Of a stretch of 64,000 bases of DNA, positions 1-8,281 are shown in pieces (positions within the stretch are counted from its first letter, which is position 1; every line of letters begins with the position of its first letter). The translations under genes were made by a program, and so were the position numbers. The DNA is taken from the NCBI GenBank assembly GCA_046263755.1, contig JBJYZC010000003.1:62001-126000 (forward strand). The letters run 5' to 3'. This DNA comes from Lachnocurva sp029100405 (lineage in GTDB: Bacteria; Bacillota; Clostridia; Lachnospirales; Lachnospiraceae). The notes beneath the pieces are model-generated. The model worked only from the letters and a program-made list of their open reading frames with translations. It had not been told where the DNA came from and did no database searches.

Positions 1-260
1 CGGGCACGATTGACCTCATAGTTCTTCTGACCACGCTTCGCCGAGTACTGCGGAAAGCGTCCGCGGGAGCCGTTCCTTGTTCCTGTGCCCCGTCGGAGCT
101 CATACATGACCGTCGACGGAGAACAATCCAGTTCCTCCGCGATACGGCGGAGGGAGTAGCCAAGCTTCCGGAAGATCTGGATACTGCATCGATCTTCAAA
201 TTTTAGATGCTGACCTCTTTCCCGGTCTGGTGTAATCATGGTAGAATAAGTTTTGCCCAT
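1..260 (-). CDS. IS30-family transposase, N-terminal part (cut by window edge)
   Basis: Partial gene of about 86 codons starting at 260 and running off the left edge. The protein begins MGKTYSTMITPDRERGQ, then shows 'LKFEDRC' and 'LGYSLRRIAEELDCSPSTV', followed by 'YELRRG'. This is the helix-turn-helix region typical of IS30 transposases, which bind the IS ends. The DDE catalytic core would lie outside the window. No frameshift or stop is seen in the visible part. The family call rests on the HTH pattern only, but that pattern is characteristic. Confidence 0.8.
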   Translation of the reverse strand, partial: MGKTYSTMITPDRERGQHLKFEDRCSIQIFRKLGYSLRRIAEELDCSPSTVMYELRRGTGTRNGSRGRFPQYSAKRGQKNYEVNRA

Positions 261-355
261 AGTAGACTCCTTTCGGCGATTGTTTTGTGGTGATTCAATT
301 CTACCAGAAGATCTGCTATGGGTCTTTCTTTATTCAGTTGTTCAATTTGATTTTA
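1..355 (-). mobile_element. IS30-type insertion sequence, 5' end only
   Basis: The window opens inside an insertion sequence. On the minus strand there is an IS30-type transposase N-terminus (1-260), followed by about 95 bp of AT-rich leader ending near 'TTGATTTTACAATCTACC', which is probably the element's terminal inverted repeat. The other end lies outside the window, so the exact boundary and any target duplication cannot be checked. Confidence 0.7.
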
Positions 356-399
356 CAATCTACCACTTTGTCTGCGAGGTCTGTTTTTATTAAAAAATC

Positions 400-425
400 A
401 CAAAAAAAGAGCGCCTCTTCTTCCT
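400..425 (-). terminator. Short hairpin plus T-run after the dehydrogenase gene
   Basis: On the minus strand, AAGAG-GCG-CTCTT is followed by a run of seven T. The stem is only 5 bp, but the T-run and its position downstream of the 535 stop codon make it a plausible intrinsic terminator. Confidence 0.5.
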
Positions 426-534
426 TCTAAGACCTGACGGAAAAAGATGACGCCCTTCTGGAGGACTACCCGGTGGCAGCCCTCCGACGTTTCCTTTCTT
501 GGATTGATTCACAGTCTGGCAGATTTTCGAGTCA

Positions 535-1500
535 TTATTTCTTCGTGTAATCGTAGAACCCCTTGCCGCTGTTGACTCCGCCTTCGCCCTTGTCGAGCTT
601 TTCCTTCAGCATGGTGCTGATCTTATAATAAACGGAATTTTCATCCTTGGCCTCGGGTTTCATCGAAACAATGTCATAGCAGGTCTTCAAGCCCACGATA
701 TCCATGATCTGGAAGGGACCTGCCGGCGCGCTGGTGGCAAGCTTCCATGTGAGATCTATGGTTTCCGGATCCGCTACGCCTTTGGCCCAGAGCATCTCTG
801 CAGATTCCAGGAAAGGAACCAGCATGGAATTCAAGATATAGCCCGGCTGCTCCTTATGCAGAACCAGAGGGATCATATTGATATCCTTTGCAAAAGCAAC
901 AACCGCTTCTATCGTCTCCCTGGCCGTTCCCGGATGTCCCATGATTTCTGCTGTGTTGGACTTCCAGATCTCATTGGCAAAATGAAGAGAGCAGAATTTC
1001 TCCGGCCGGCCGGTATACTTGGCAAACATGCTGGGCAGAAGGGTCGAGGAATTGGTGCAGAGAATGGTCTTCTCCGGCATCAGATCCTTCATCCTGGTGA
1101 AGATATCGATCTTCTGTGCAGGATCCTCTGTCATTGCCTCGATCACAATATCCGCATCCTTCAGAGCCTCTGCCATATCCAATGTGATATGCAAGAGTTT
1201 CTTCTGATTTTTTTCCCACTGAGCCTTACATGCATCAATGCTCTCCGCAGTTGCGGATTTCCAGTCAGTTACCAGTCCTCTCGGATAGAGATAAGCGCCC
1301 ATGGGATTTCCGAGTAATGCTTTGGCCTGATCCAGAGCCTTTGTCATCTCCAGGCTGTAATGGTCGAGTTTGGGCTGGGTTCGTCCAATCGAGCCCTCGC
1401 TTCGAAGCCAGAAAGTTACATGATGACCGGTATAAGCCGCCATCAGACCGATCTGCGTACCAAGAACACCGCCCCCGATAATCGTTACATTTGGATACAT
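535..1500 (-). CDS. 3-hydroxyacyl-CoA dehydrogenase family protein
   Basis: 321 aa. The start at 1500 is chosen because AGGAGG lies 6 nt upstream; a longer reading to 1608 lacks a ribosome site. Residues 3-14 form the Rossmann NAD loop (VTIIGGGVLGTQ). The C-terminal half has the family's 'NSMLVPFLE' segment. The usual catalytic neighbourhood HFFNP is replaced by 'LHFANEIWK', so the His is kept but the loop differs. The family oxidises 3-hydroxyacyl-CoA with NAD, but the divergent loop makes the substrate uncertain. It lies 150 bp downstream of bsh with its own promoter and is followed by a short terminator. Confidence 0.8.
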   Translation of the reverse strand: MYPNVTIIGGGVLGTQIGLMAAYTGHHVTFWLRSEGSIGRTQPKLDHYSLEMTKALDQAKALLGNPMGAYLYPRGLVTDWKSATAESIDACKAQWEKNQKKLLHITLDMAEALKDADIVIEAMTEDPAQKIDIFTRMKDLMPEKTILCTNSSTLLPSMFAKYTGRPEKFCSLHFANEIWKSNTAEIMGHPGTARETIEAVVAFAKDINMIPLVLHKEQPGYILNSMLVPFLESAEMLWAKGVADPETIDLTWKLATSAPAGPFQIMDIVGLKTCYDIVSMKPEAKDENSVYYKISTMLKEKLDKGEGGVNSGKGFYDYTKK

Positions 1501-1563
1501 AGCACACCTCCTATACTGTGTAAAATGTAGATCAGCTGTCAGTAACATGGTGCTTTTCTCCAC

Positions 1564-1591
1564 ATTATATCTGATAACGCAGAAATATAAA
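1564..1591 (-). promoter_or_regulatory. Promoter for the 3-hydroxyacyl-CoA dehydrogenase gene
   Basis: Minus strand: -35 TTTATA (1586-1591), 16-bp spacer, -10 TATAAT (1564-1569), about 60 bp upstream of the start codon at 1500. The perfect -10 supports independent transcription of the gene. Confidence 0.6.
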
Positions 1592-1650
1592 CCATGCTTA
1601 CAGAACACATTCTACACGAAGAGCCGGCTGATTGCCATAGAAAAAGTGAC

Positions 1651-2628
1651 TCAGTTGACCCGATGAATGGCCTGCTTTGTGGCCAGGGGATAAGAAGCCA
1701 GCCTTTCTCCATCCAGATTCTCGTGATGCATATCGACCGCATTGATCTGGCTGTTATCATAGGTACGGTAATAGTAGATACCGCGGTCCATATTACAGCA
1801 GGAAGAATAGATCGTAATCTCATATTTTCCATCTCCCAGATCGCAGCAGCCTCTCTGCTGCTCAACCGAGCCTAAGATGTGGAAAAACTGACTGACAGAG
1901 GAGTCTTCATCCTCTGGAGAAACAGAGTTCAGCTTGGTAAAAGCGACCTTGACAAAGCGCGATCCGGAGGAGAGATCTCCCGGGAGGCCGATACCGCCCA
2001 TGCCACGGCTGTAGGGAGAAAGCTCTAGTCCCTTGGCAAACGTATTCGCAGAAGGGCCGGCTGAGACGCTGCGATAATCGTTCAAGCGAAAGAGCTGCTT
2101 GTCAAAGGTCGGATTATTGGTCATGACGCCCACCGGATTTTCATAAATATGCAAGCCATCACGCACCGACTCCACAACAAGCGATCCCGTCTGATCCGCG
2201 ATCATCCAGTGAAGCGGGGTAATGGGAAGATCCTTACTGAAAGGAATATTGACAATGCGGATCCGATCCAGAAGGGTCCTCGCCTCTTTCAGATCCTTAC
2301 ATTGCGAGAGGATCCAGGCAATGAACTCGAAAGGAGCAATATGATCCTTCCCATCCGAAACCGGCTCCGGGAAGTATCCGTTGCCGGGGAAATTTAAACC
2401 GGCCATGGAAAGACCATATTCATTCGTCGCATCATAGTAGAGCGGGAAATTGTCGCAGACAAAAGCCATGCCGATCATGGAATAATGACTGTTTATGGTC
2501 TTCTCTTTCCGAAAGGGAATCGGAAAATTCCGCGGCATGATCGTTACCGACTCCTGATAGGAAAACTCCAGATCCAGATTGCGGCCGAAATAGTGATCTT
2601 TGGTCTGATACGTTGCACAAGTACACAT
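1651..2628 (-). CDS. bsh: Choloylglycine (bile salt) hydrolase
   Basis: 325 aa, Ntn-hydrolase family. It hydrolyses the amide bond of glycine- or taurine-conjugated bile acids. The start at 2628 gives MCTCATYQT, so Met removal exposes Cys2, the family's N-terminal nucleophile; the ribosome site AAGGAG fits this ATG better than the one just before it. 'YFGRNLDLEFSY' (13-24) matches the conserved Arg/Asp substrate loop, and 'NPVGVMTNNPTF' and 'GLPGDLSSGSRF' match later family blocks. These favour bile salt hydrolase over penicillin V acylase, but the two are close relatives. The gene starts 22 bp after cobA-hemD, which suggests cotranscription with sirohaem synthesis. No signal peptide, so cytoplasmic. 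Confidence 0.85.
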   Translation of the reverse strand: MCTCATYQTKDHYFGRNLDLEFSYQESVTIMPRNFPIPFRKEKTINSHYSMIGMAFVCDNFPLYYDATNEYGLSMAGLNFPGNGYFPEPVSDGKDHIAPFEFIAWILSQCKDLKEARTLLDRIRIVNIPFSKDLPITPLHWMIADQTGSLVVESVRDGLHIYENPVGVMTNNPTFDKQLFRLNDYRSVSAGPSANTFAKGLELSPYSRGMGGIGLPGDLSSGSRFVKVAFTKLNSVSPEDEDSSVSQFFHILGSVEQQRGCCDLGDGKYEITIYSSCCNMDRGIYYYRTYDNSQINAVDMHHENLDGERLASYPLATKQAIHRVN

Positions 2629-2650
2629 CATCTGCTCCTTTCCAAGGGGA

Positions 2651-4216
2651 TCATTCCCCTGCATCGCGAACCAGGGCACGAACAATGCCCTCTACCGTAT
2701 AGGTATCTGCCATGATTATAGCTTCTTTGGAAAGACTTCGAAAGGTCTTGGCAGTCACTTTTCCAATACAGATGAATCGGCTTTCTTCCTTCTCTTGATC
2801 TACATTTTCTACATTTGAAAAAAAGGCACGAACCGAGGCGGAGCTTCCGAAGATCACATAAGAATAATCCCGGTCTTTGGGTATCTGACTTTCATCAACT
2901 ACCGTTTCATAGATTCCCGGATCATCATATGGGATCCCGTGTTCTTCCAGGATACGGTTCAGATCCCTGGAGCCTTCCCGGGCACGTAAGATCAGAAGGC
3001 GAGCCGGTCTTCCAGGAAGGTCTTTTTTCTTCCTACCCTTCTCAGAAAAATCAGTTTCATCAATATCTTTTCTCTGAATATCGTCCACCAATTTCTCTGC
3101 CAGAGACCGGGAAGTAAAATCATCCGGAATCAGATCCGCCCGGATTCCAAAGGAATGCAGGGTCCGGGCCGTCCCGCTTCCGATGACCGAAAACTTAGCA
3201 GACATCATTTCCCGGATATCGCGATCTTCGTCCATTAACATCTGGAAAAAGATCCGGACACCGTTGGAACTCGTGAAAACGATATGACTATAGCGAGAAA
3301 GATCCGGAAGCCTGATTTCTCTTTTCCGAATCTTCAAAACAGGATAGGTATCCACCCGGCAGCCGAGATCCATCAATTGATCTCTGACTTTTTCTGAGAA
3401 AGACAGACTACCAAGAACCGCAACGGATTTCCCGGACAAGGGAGAGACTTTGAATTCTCCTGGATCCGGCGGATCGATCCGGTCCAAAAGGCTCTCCTCC
3501 CCATCCGAAAAGGCATAGGCCGCATTTTCCCCAATCACAAGGACCGCCGGCGTCTCCGCCTGGCTTGCCTTATCTGCAATATCAGAAAGTGTTCCGTCAA
3601 TCCTTTTCTCATCCTTTGTAAAGCCTCTGGACACAATGGAAGCCGGCGTTTCCGGGTCTTTCCCATATTTTATCAGTTGTCCTGTGATTTCCCGGCAAGA
3701 TCCAAGTCCCATAAGAAAAATCAGCGTTCCCCGCAAATCTGCCAATGAGGAATAATCGACTTCATTACCCTCTGCCGTATGCCCGGTGATCACCGTAAAA
3801 GAATCTGCACTCCCCCGATGAGTGACCGGGATCCCGACCGATTCCGGAACGGCAATACAGGAACTGACGCCGGGCACTGCCGTACAGGAAATCCCCCGCT
3901 CCTTCAGATAGAGATATTCCTCTCCGCCCCGGCCGAAGACAAAGGGATCTCCTCCCTTCAGGCGAACTACCGAAAGGCCTTGACCGGCCAGCTCATACAG
4001 TTTTTGATTGATCTCTTCCTGACTTGCACTTCTTCGTCCGCATCTCTTCCCCATATAGATCAGTCTGCAGGAATCTTTCGCATAAGAAAGCAAGTCCTCG
4101 TCGATCAGATCGTCAAAGAGGATGGCATCCGCCTGTCGGATCAAATCCAGACCGCGAAGCGTGATCAGTCCCTTCCCGCAGCCGGCGCCAACCAGATATA
4201 CCTGCCCTTTTTTCAT
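2651..4216 (-). CDS. cobA-hemD: Fused uroporphyrinogen-III C-methyltransferase / uroporphyrinogen-III synthase
   Basis: 521 aa, two-domain fusion common in Clostridia. Residues 1-245 are the SAM-dependent methyltransferase making precorrin-2: 'VYLVGAGCGKG' near the N-terminus, 'VVRLKGGDPFVFGRGGEE' around 85-100 and 'AVPGVSSC'. Residues about 265-515 are a HemD-like uroporphyrinogen-III synthase, with 'VFTSSNGVRIFF' and 'YVIFGSSASVRAFF'. Between them a single gene converts hydroxymethylbilane to precorrin-2. It starts 1 nt after the hemC stop. With hemC and the dehydrogenase upstream it supplies sirohaem, the cofactor of AsrC encoded nearby. Confidence 0.9.
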   Translation of the reverse strand: MKKGQVYLVGAGCGKGLITLRGLDLIRQADAILFDDLIDEDLLSYAKDSCRLIYMGKRCGRRSASQEEINQKLYELAGQGLSVVRLKGGDPFVFGRGGEEYLYLKERGISCTAVPGVSSCIAVPESVGIPVTHRGSADSFTVITGHTAEGNEVDYSSLADLRGTLIFLMGLGSCREITGQLIKYGKDPETPASIVSRGFTKDEKRIDGTLSDIADKASQAETPAVLVIGENAAYAFSDGEESLLDRIDPPDPGEFKVSPLSGKSVAVLGSLSFSEKVRDQLMDLGCRVDTYPVLKIRKREIRLPDLSRYSHIVFTSSNGVRIFFQMLMDEDRDIREMMSAKFSVIGSGTARTLHSFGIRADLIPDDFTSRSLAEKLVDDIQRKDIDETDFSEKGRKKKDLPGRPARLLILRAREGSRDLNRILEEHGIPYDDPGIYETVVDESQIPKDRDYSYVIFGSSASVRAFFSNVENVDQEKEESRFICIGKVTAKTFRSLSKEAIIMADTYTVEGIVRALVRDAGE

Positions 4217-4217
4217 A

Positions 4218-5057
4218 TTAAAACCTCATGACCCGATCTGCCAGTCTCTTACAAAGTTTCGGATAGTCCTTATAGTATCCGCTGATCTTCTCCTTTTTCG
4301 TAAGATAGAGCGCGTATAAAGTGATCCGATCCCCATCGATGATCGCATGAGCGCCAACCGGCATGGAGCAATCCGCCCGAAGAAGGCCGAAGAGATATCG
4401 TTCCGGAAGAAACCGCTTCATCGTGGCCTCATCATTGATATGAGCCAGGATCTCCCGGGTCTTTTTGTCATCTTCCCGGCATTCCATGGCAATGATGCCC
4501 TGGCCGCAGGCCGGCACCATTTCCTCTGCCGACAGCTTTTTTACCCGGAAAGAATTTAGACTGATCCCCAGGCGGTCAATTCCGGCTTTGGCAATAACAA
4601 TGGCGTCATATTCCCCGTCTTTTAGTTTCTGAAGCCTGGTCTCTACATTTCCCCGTAAGCCCTTGATCTTGGCATTCGGGAAAAGCCGCCTTAACTCAGC
4701 CTCCCGTCTGGCACTGCCGGTGCCGATAACAAGCGGTCTGTCCTTTCTCATAACCAGAAGGTCTGCCGGATCCGCAGCCGGCATAACGGCGCCGATCACC
4801 ATACCTTCCCGCAGATCATAGGGGAGATCCTTTGCACTATGGACAGCGATCTCGGCCTGTTTTCGTGCGAGGACTTCTTCGATTTCGCGAATAAAGAGGC
4901 CGCTTCCGCCGATCTCCTTCAAAGCCCTGGACTGATCCAGGTCGCCGCGCGTATGGATCACCTGAACTTCTGTCGAGATTCCTTCCTCCTGTAATTTTTC
5001 CGATACGATTTCATCCTGCCTTAGAGACAGCCTGCTTCCTCTCGAAGCTATGATCAT
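4218..5057 (-). CDS. hemC: Hydroxymethylbilane synthase (porphobilinogen deaminase)
   Basis: 279 aa, somewhat short for the family (about 300-310). It polymerises four porphobilinogens into hydroxymethylbilane. Family motifs seen: 'IIASRGSRLSLRQ' at the start, 'AVHSAKDLP' (71-79), 'IGTGSARREAELR' (111-123) and 'LRGNVETRL' (134-142). Cys230 in 'LLRADCSMPVG' is the expected attachment site of the dipyrromethane cofactor. The start overlaps the preceding dehydrogenase gene by 4 nt (ATGA), indicating translational coupling. hemA, hemL and hemB, needed upstream in the pathway, are not in the window. Confidence 0.92.
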   Translation of the reverse strand: MIIASRGSRLSLRQDEIVSEKLQEEGISTEVQVIHTRGDLDQSRALKEIGGSGLFIREIEEVLARKQAEIAVHSAKDLPYDLREGMVIGAVMPAADPADLLVMRKDRPLVIGTGSARREAELRRLFPNAKIKGLRGNVETRLQKLKDGEYDAIVIAKAGIDRLGISLNSFRVKKLSAEEMVPACGQGIIAMECREDDKKTREILAHINDEATMKRFLPERYLFGLLRADCSMPVGAHAIIDGDRITLYALYLTKKEKISGYYKDYPKLCKRLADRVMRF

Positions 5058-5695
5058 TCGATTTCCTCCTGACAGATCTTCCTGACCAGATCCGTAACTT
5101 CCTCCTGCTTTGGGATCTCCTGAAAAGAAAGGAGGTCCGCCAGTAATTTCCGATAGACTCTTGCCCTTTCTTTCTGGCCAAGATCCGGATAAAGGGATGG
5201 CAGGGTCTTTCGCGCCGCGGACATAATGTCCAGAATTTCTTCAATATGGTCCGGCAGGTTCTGATCGACCTCATTTTTCAGCATGGCAGCATAACTTGGC
5301 GATGCGCCGTCGGTCGAGATCGCTACCGTAAGATGCCCTCTTTTCATAATCGCCGGAAAGAAGAAGGTACAGTTCTCAGGGTCATCGACAGCATTGACCG
5401 GGATCCCTTTCTTCCGGCAGAGAAGGCTGACATGACGGTTCAACTCCCGATTTCCGGTCGCCGAAATCACACAATCGTACTGATCGAGGTCCTGATCCTC
5501 GAAGGGTCTTTTTTCATATCGGATACGTCCTTCCTCTGCCATTTTAGAAATATAAATCAAAGCCTTCGGAGCCACAACTGTAATTTGATCTGTAAACGAA
5601 GTAAGGCGGATAATCTTACCGGCCGCCACTTCTCCGCCTCCTATCACAAGGAAGCGCATCTCTGTAATATCATAAAAAAAAGGAAATAATTTCAA
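5054..5695 (-). CDS. Precorrin-2 dehydrogenase / sirohydrochlorin ferrochelatase (Met8/SirC type)
   Basis: 213 aa. 'FLVIGGGEVAAGK' (15-27) is the NAD-binding loop, 'DCVISATGNRELN' follows, and 'VNAVDDPENCTFFFPA' carries the conserved Asp and Phe-Pro-Ala segment of the Met8/CysG-B family. It oxidises precorrin-2 to sirohydrochlorin and may also insert iron; the sequence alone does not settle whether the ferrochelatase activity is present. Overlaps bioY upstream and hemC downstream by 4 nt each, so it is the central gene of a tightly coupled run. Confidence 0.88.
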   Translation of the reverse strand: MKLFPFFYDITEMRFLVIGGGEVAAGKIIRLTSFTDQITVVAPKALIYISKMAEEGRIRYEKRPFEDQDLDQYDCVISATGNRELNRHVSLLCRKKGIPVNAVDDPENCTFFFPAIMKRGHLTVAISTDGASPSYAAMLKNEVDQNLPDHIEEILDIMSAARKTLPSLYPDLGQKERARVYRKLLADLLSFQEIPKQEEVTDLVRKICQEEIE

Positions 5696-6288
5696 CGCAT
5701 GCTCTCTTTCATCCTGGAAAACAAAGGAGCCACTTTACAAGCCACATAAGATCCCACACCGGCAATCACCGCATCAACCCAGGCAGTACTGAGAAACCAG
5801 ACGGACATCAGTTCCTTGAAGCCGATCGGCTGTGCACTCTTTAAAAGGACATTGCTTAGCAGAGCAAAATACAGAAGGCCGAAGAAATAATAGGACAGCA
5901 TTCCGATCTCACCGGCAAATAGATATGCCTTCAGATCTTTTTTTCGAAAATGATTGAGAATTGTCCCGGACAGCCAGGCTGCCGAAGCAAAACCAAGCAG
6001 AAAGCCATAGGTCGGACGCAGGATGTATGCCATCCCGCCGCCATGAGCATAAACGGGGACACCAAGAAGGCCCAGGAAGAGATATACCAAGAGACTGATC
6101 AAGCCGTTCCTCGGTCCGAGTAAGAGACCTGTGATCACCGCAAACATGATCTGAAGCGATATGGTAACACCACTTCCGATTGGAAGCACGATATTGATCT
6201 TAGCGCCAACAAACATCAATGCAACAAACATGGCACAATAGGTCAGATCCCTGGTTCCAAATTTACTTTTTGCTGCTTTGCCTTGCAT
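5692..6288 (-). CDS. bioY: BioY-family ECF transporter substrate-binding (S) component
   Basis: 198 aa integral membrane protein with about six hydrophobic segments. The signature region 'GPRNGLISLLVYLFLGLLG' followed by 'VPVYAHGGG' and 'LRPTYGFLLGF' is that of BioY, the biotin-binding S component that docks with the shared EcfAAT energy-coupling module (not in this window). An AGGAG site precedes the ATG. It is the first gene of the run and overlaps the sirohaem dehydrogenase gene by 4 nt, an unexpected partner for a biotin transporter; the true ligand deserves testing. Confidence 0.85.
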   Translation of the reverse strand: MQGKAAKSKFGTRDLTYCAMFVALMFVGAKINIVLPIGSGVTISLQIMFAVITGLLLGPRNGLISLLVYLFLGLLGVPVYAHGGGMAYILRPTYGFLLGFASAAWLSGTILNHFRKKDLKAYLFAGEIGMLSYYFFGLLYFALLSNVLLKSAQPIGFKELMSVWFLSTAWVDAVIAGVGSYVACKVAPLFSRMKESMR

Positions 6289-6343
6289 TTCTCATTACTC
6301 CTTTTTCACTCATCCATATTCTAATGCAGCAATGCTTATGTTT

Positions 6344-6377
6344 AAAAACAGCGCAAGAGCTGCCTTGCGCTGTTTTA
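6344..6377 (-). terminator. Intrinsic terminator after asrC
   Basis: AACAGCGCAAG, 6-nt loop, CTTGCGCTGTT, then TTT on the minus strand. It separates asrABC from the bioY-sirohaem-bsh run. The hairpin also has A/T-rich flanks on the other strand and may work both ways. Confidence 0.8.
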
Positions 6378-6410
6378 TTATACACACATTGTTCTCTCTT
6401 TCGAGATATT

Positions 6411-7463
6411 TTATTTCTTCGGATCCTGCTTGGAAAAGTCAGTTACGATCGTGCCGTCTGCATGATACTTCTGATTTCCAAAATACTTATTATGAGCATA
6501 TTCGATACCATTCCAGTTCAAAGGCGTATAGACTTCCGCGATCTCAGGAAGATGGACATCCTTTAATGCCCAGCGCAGGTATTCTTCCGTACCGGTCCGA
6601 TCGACGATATAACCGATATGCTCCTTACCGCCGGGAGAATCCGGATTGATATAATGGCGGACATACTCATAGGTGTTCTTAATGATCTGGATGACACTGT
6701 CTTCATCCGCCCATTTGATGAAATCCACACCCATCCGGGGATTCTTCTTGCCGGTCCTGCCGAGAAGAGTGATTCGATAGTACTTCTTATCACTTCTGGT
6801 CCAGGCAAGGTTCGGGCAGGCATTGATACATTCGCCGCAGCCGATGCACTTATAACTGTCACGTTCCGGACGGAAATGCACCTTGGTCAGAGCGTCCACA
6901 GACTTGGAACGGCAGGCCTTGATGCAGGCGCCGCAGCTGATACAGCGTTCCGGATCCAGCTGGGGTTCGGTCATACCCATGATACCGATATCACCCATAC
7001 GAACCTTCTGGCAGTCATTGGGACATCCGGTCAGAACGATCTTCACATGCAGATCGTCCGGGAAGATGACCTTCTCGATCTTCTGAGCCAGAGCCGTAGT
7101 ATCATAGCAGGCATAAGGACATACACGGTTTCCGACGCAGGCAGAGACATTTCTGGTACCTGAAGCCGGATATCCCTCTCCACGTTCTCTTCCGGTCTGA
7201 TTGACCCCGGTGCCGTCAATAATTTCCTGCAGAGCCTGATTGACCTCGGGAATCTTCTCGAAAGGAATGCCCGGAATTTCAAATCCCTGGCGAGAGGTCA
7301 AATTGACCGTTCCGTTTCCATAGGTCTCTGCGATTTCTTGAATCTTTCCGAGATACTCTGCCTTCAAAAGGCCTCCCGGTACACGAATTCTGGATGATGT
7401 TACTCCGCGTACTTTGGTGACACGGAATGCATTCTTTTTCAGATCTTTTGTATTGATATCCAT
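6411..7463 (-). CDS. asrC: Anaerobic sulfite reductase subunit C (sirohaem subunit)
   Basis: 350 aa. Catalytic subunit reducing sulfite to sulfide with six electrons. The start at 7463 follows GGAGGTGG; ATG codons just upstream lack a site. Sirohaem/[4Fe-4S] ligands: 'CVGNRVC' (C109, C115) and 'GCPNDC' (C147, C151). Two extra ferredoxin-type [4Fe-4S] motifs: C174-C177-C180-C184 ('CISCGACIKAC') and C206-C209-C212-C216 ('CIGCGECINAC'). This arrangement is that of AsrC in the Salmonella/clostridial AsrABC enzyme. Last gene of asrABC, 11 nt after asrB. Confidence 0.95.
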   Translation of the reverse strand: MDINTKDLKKNAFRVTKVRGVTSSRIRVPGGLLKAEYLGKIQEIAETYGNGTVNLTSRQGFEIPGIPFEKIPEVNQALQEIIDGTGVNQTGRERGEGYPASGTRNVSACVGNRVCPYACYDTTALAQKIEKVIFPDDLHVKIVLTGCPNDCQKVRMGDIGIMGMTEPQLDPERCISCGACIKACRSKSVDALTKVHFRPERDSYKCIGCGECINACPNLAWTRSDKKYYRITLLGRTGKKNPRMGVDFIKWADEDSVIQIIKNTYEYVRHYINPDSPGGKEHIGYIVDRTGTEEYLRWALKDVHLPEIAEVYTPLNWNGIEYAHNKYFGNQKYHADGTIVTDFSKQDPKK

Positions 7464-7474
7464 GTCCACCTCCA

Positions 7475-8281
7475 TCAATCAACCATTGTTTTACTCTTTA
7501 CATAAGGGAATACCGGCCCATCGATGCAGACATAGACATTTCCGATCTTACAATGTCCGCATTTTCCAAGTCCGCAGCACATCTTTCTTTCCTGAGACAG
7601 CCAGACATTCTCTTCCGGAATACCCAGTTTCAGAAGGCCTGCAATTGTAAAGCGCATCATGGGAGGCGGTCCTACAACGATTGCCTTGGTATTCGAGAGA
7701 TCCTTGGGGGTAAGTTCCGGAACAACCGCCGTAACAAAGCCCTCCCGATAACCGGGCTGACCCTTGGCGCTGTCCAGAGTCATTCGTAAGTCGATATGCT
7801 CTTCCCAGTATTTCAGATCGTCACGAAAGAGGATATCATCCGGCGATTTGAATCCGACGATTGCCGTGATGCCGTTGACCTTTTCCGGATGATGGGCATA
7901 ATGATCGATCACTCCGCGAACCGGAGATACACCGGTTCCTCCGGCAACAACGATCAATTCCGATCCGTCATAATCGCTGAACTCGAAGCCATTTCCATAA
8001 GGTCCGCGGATCAGAAGCTCCTGGCCCTCATACCGCTCAAACACTTCATTGGTGACCACTCCGACCCGGCGGATGGTGAAATCGATCGTATCTTCACCAA
8101 TACCACTGACAGAAATCGGTGCCTCTCCATACTTCGGCATGGAAATTTCAAAGAACTGGCCGGGTTTTACCCGTTCCAAGGCATTGTCAAAATGCATACG
8201 GAAGGTATATTCCGTTTTGGTATGACGAATGACCTTCTCAATTTTCGAAGGAAAAGGAACATAATCATTTCTCACTGCCAT
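7475..8281 (-). CDS. asrB: Anaerobic sulfite reductase subunit B (flavin/NADH subunit)
   Basis: 268 aa. Ferredoxin-reductase-like subunit passing electrons from NADH through FAD. 'AGGTGVSPVRG' (113-123) is the NAD-binding loop, 'IVVGPPPMMR' (201-210) is the C-terminal nicotinamide motif, and 'CCGLGKCGHCKIG' (C235, C236, C241, C244) with C252 is the [2Fe-2S] site of the DHOD-electron-transfer/AsrB group. Overlaps asrA by 17 nt. The same fold occurs in other electron-transfer subunits, but the flanking asrA and asrC settle the assignment. Confidence 0.95.
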   Translation of the reverse strand: MAVRNDYVPFPSKIEKVIRHTKTEYTFRMHFDNALERVKPGQFFEISMPKYGEAPISVSGIGEDTIDFTIRRVGVVTNEVFERYEGQELLIRGPYGNGFEFSDYDGSELIVVAGGTGVSPVRGVIDHYAHHPEKVNGITAIVGFKSPDDILFRDDLKYWEEHIDLRMTLDSAKGQPGYREGFVTAVVPELTPKDLSNTKAIVVGPPPMMRFTIAGLLKLGIPEENVWLSQERKMCCGLGKCGHCKIGNVYVCIDGPVFPYVKSKTMVD

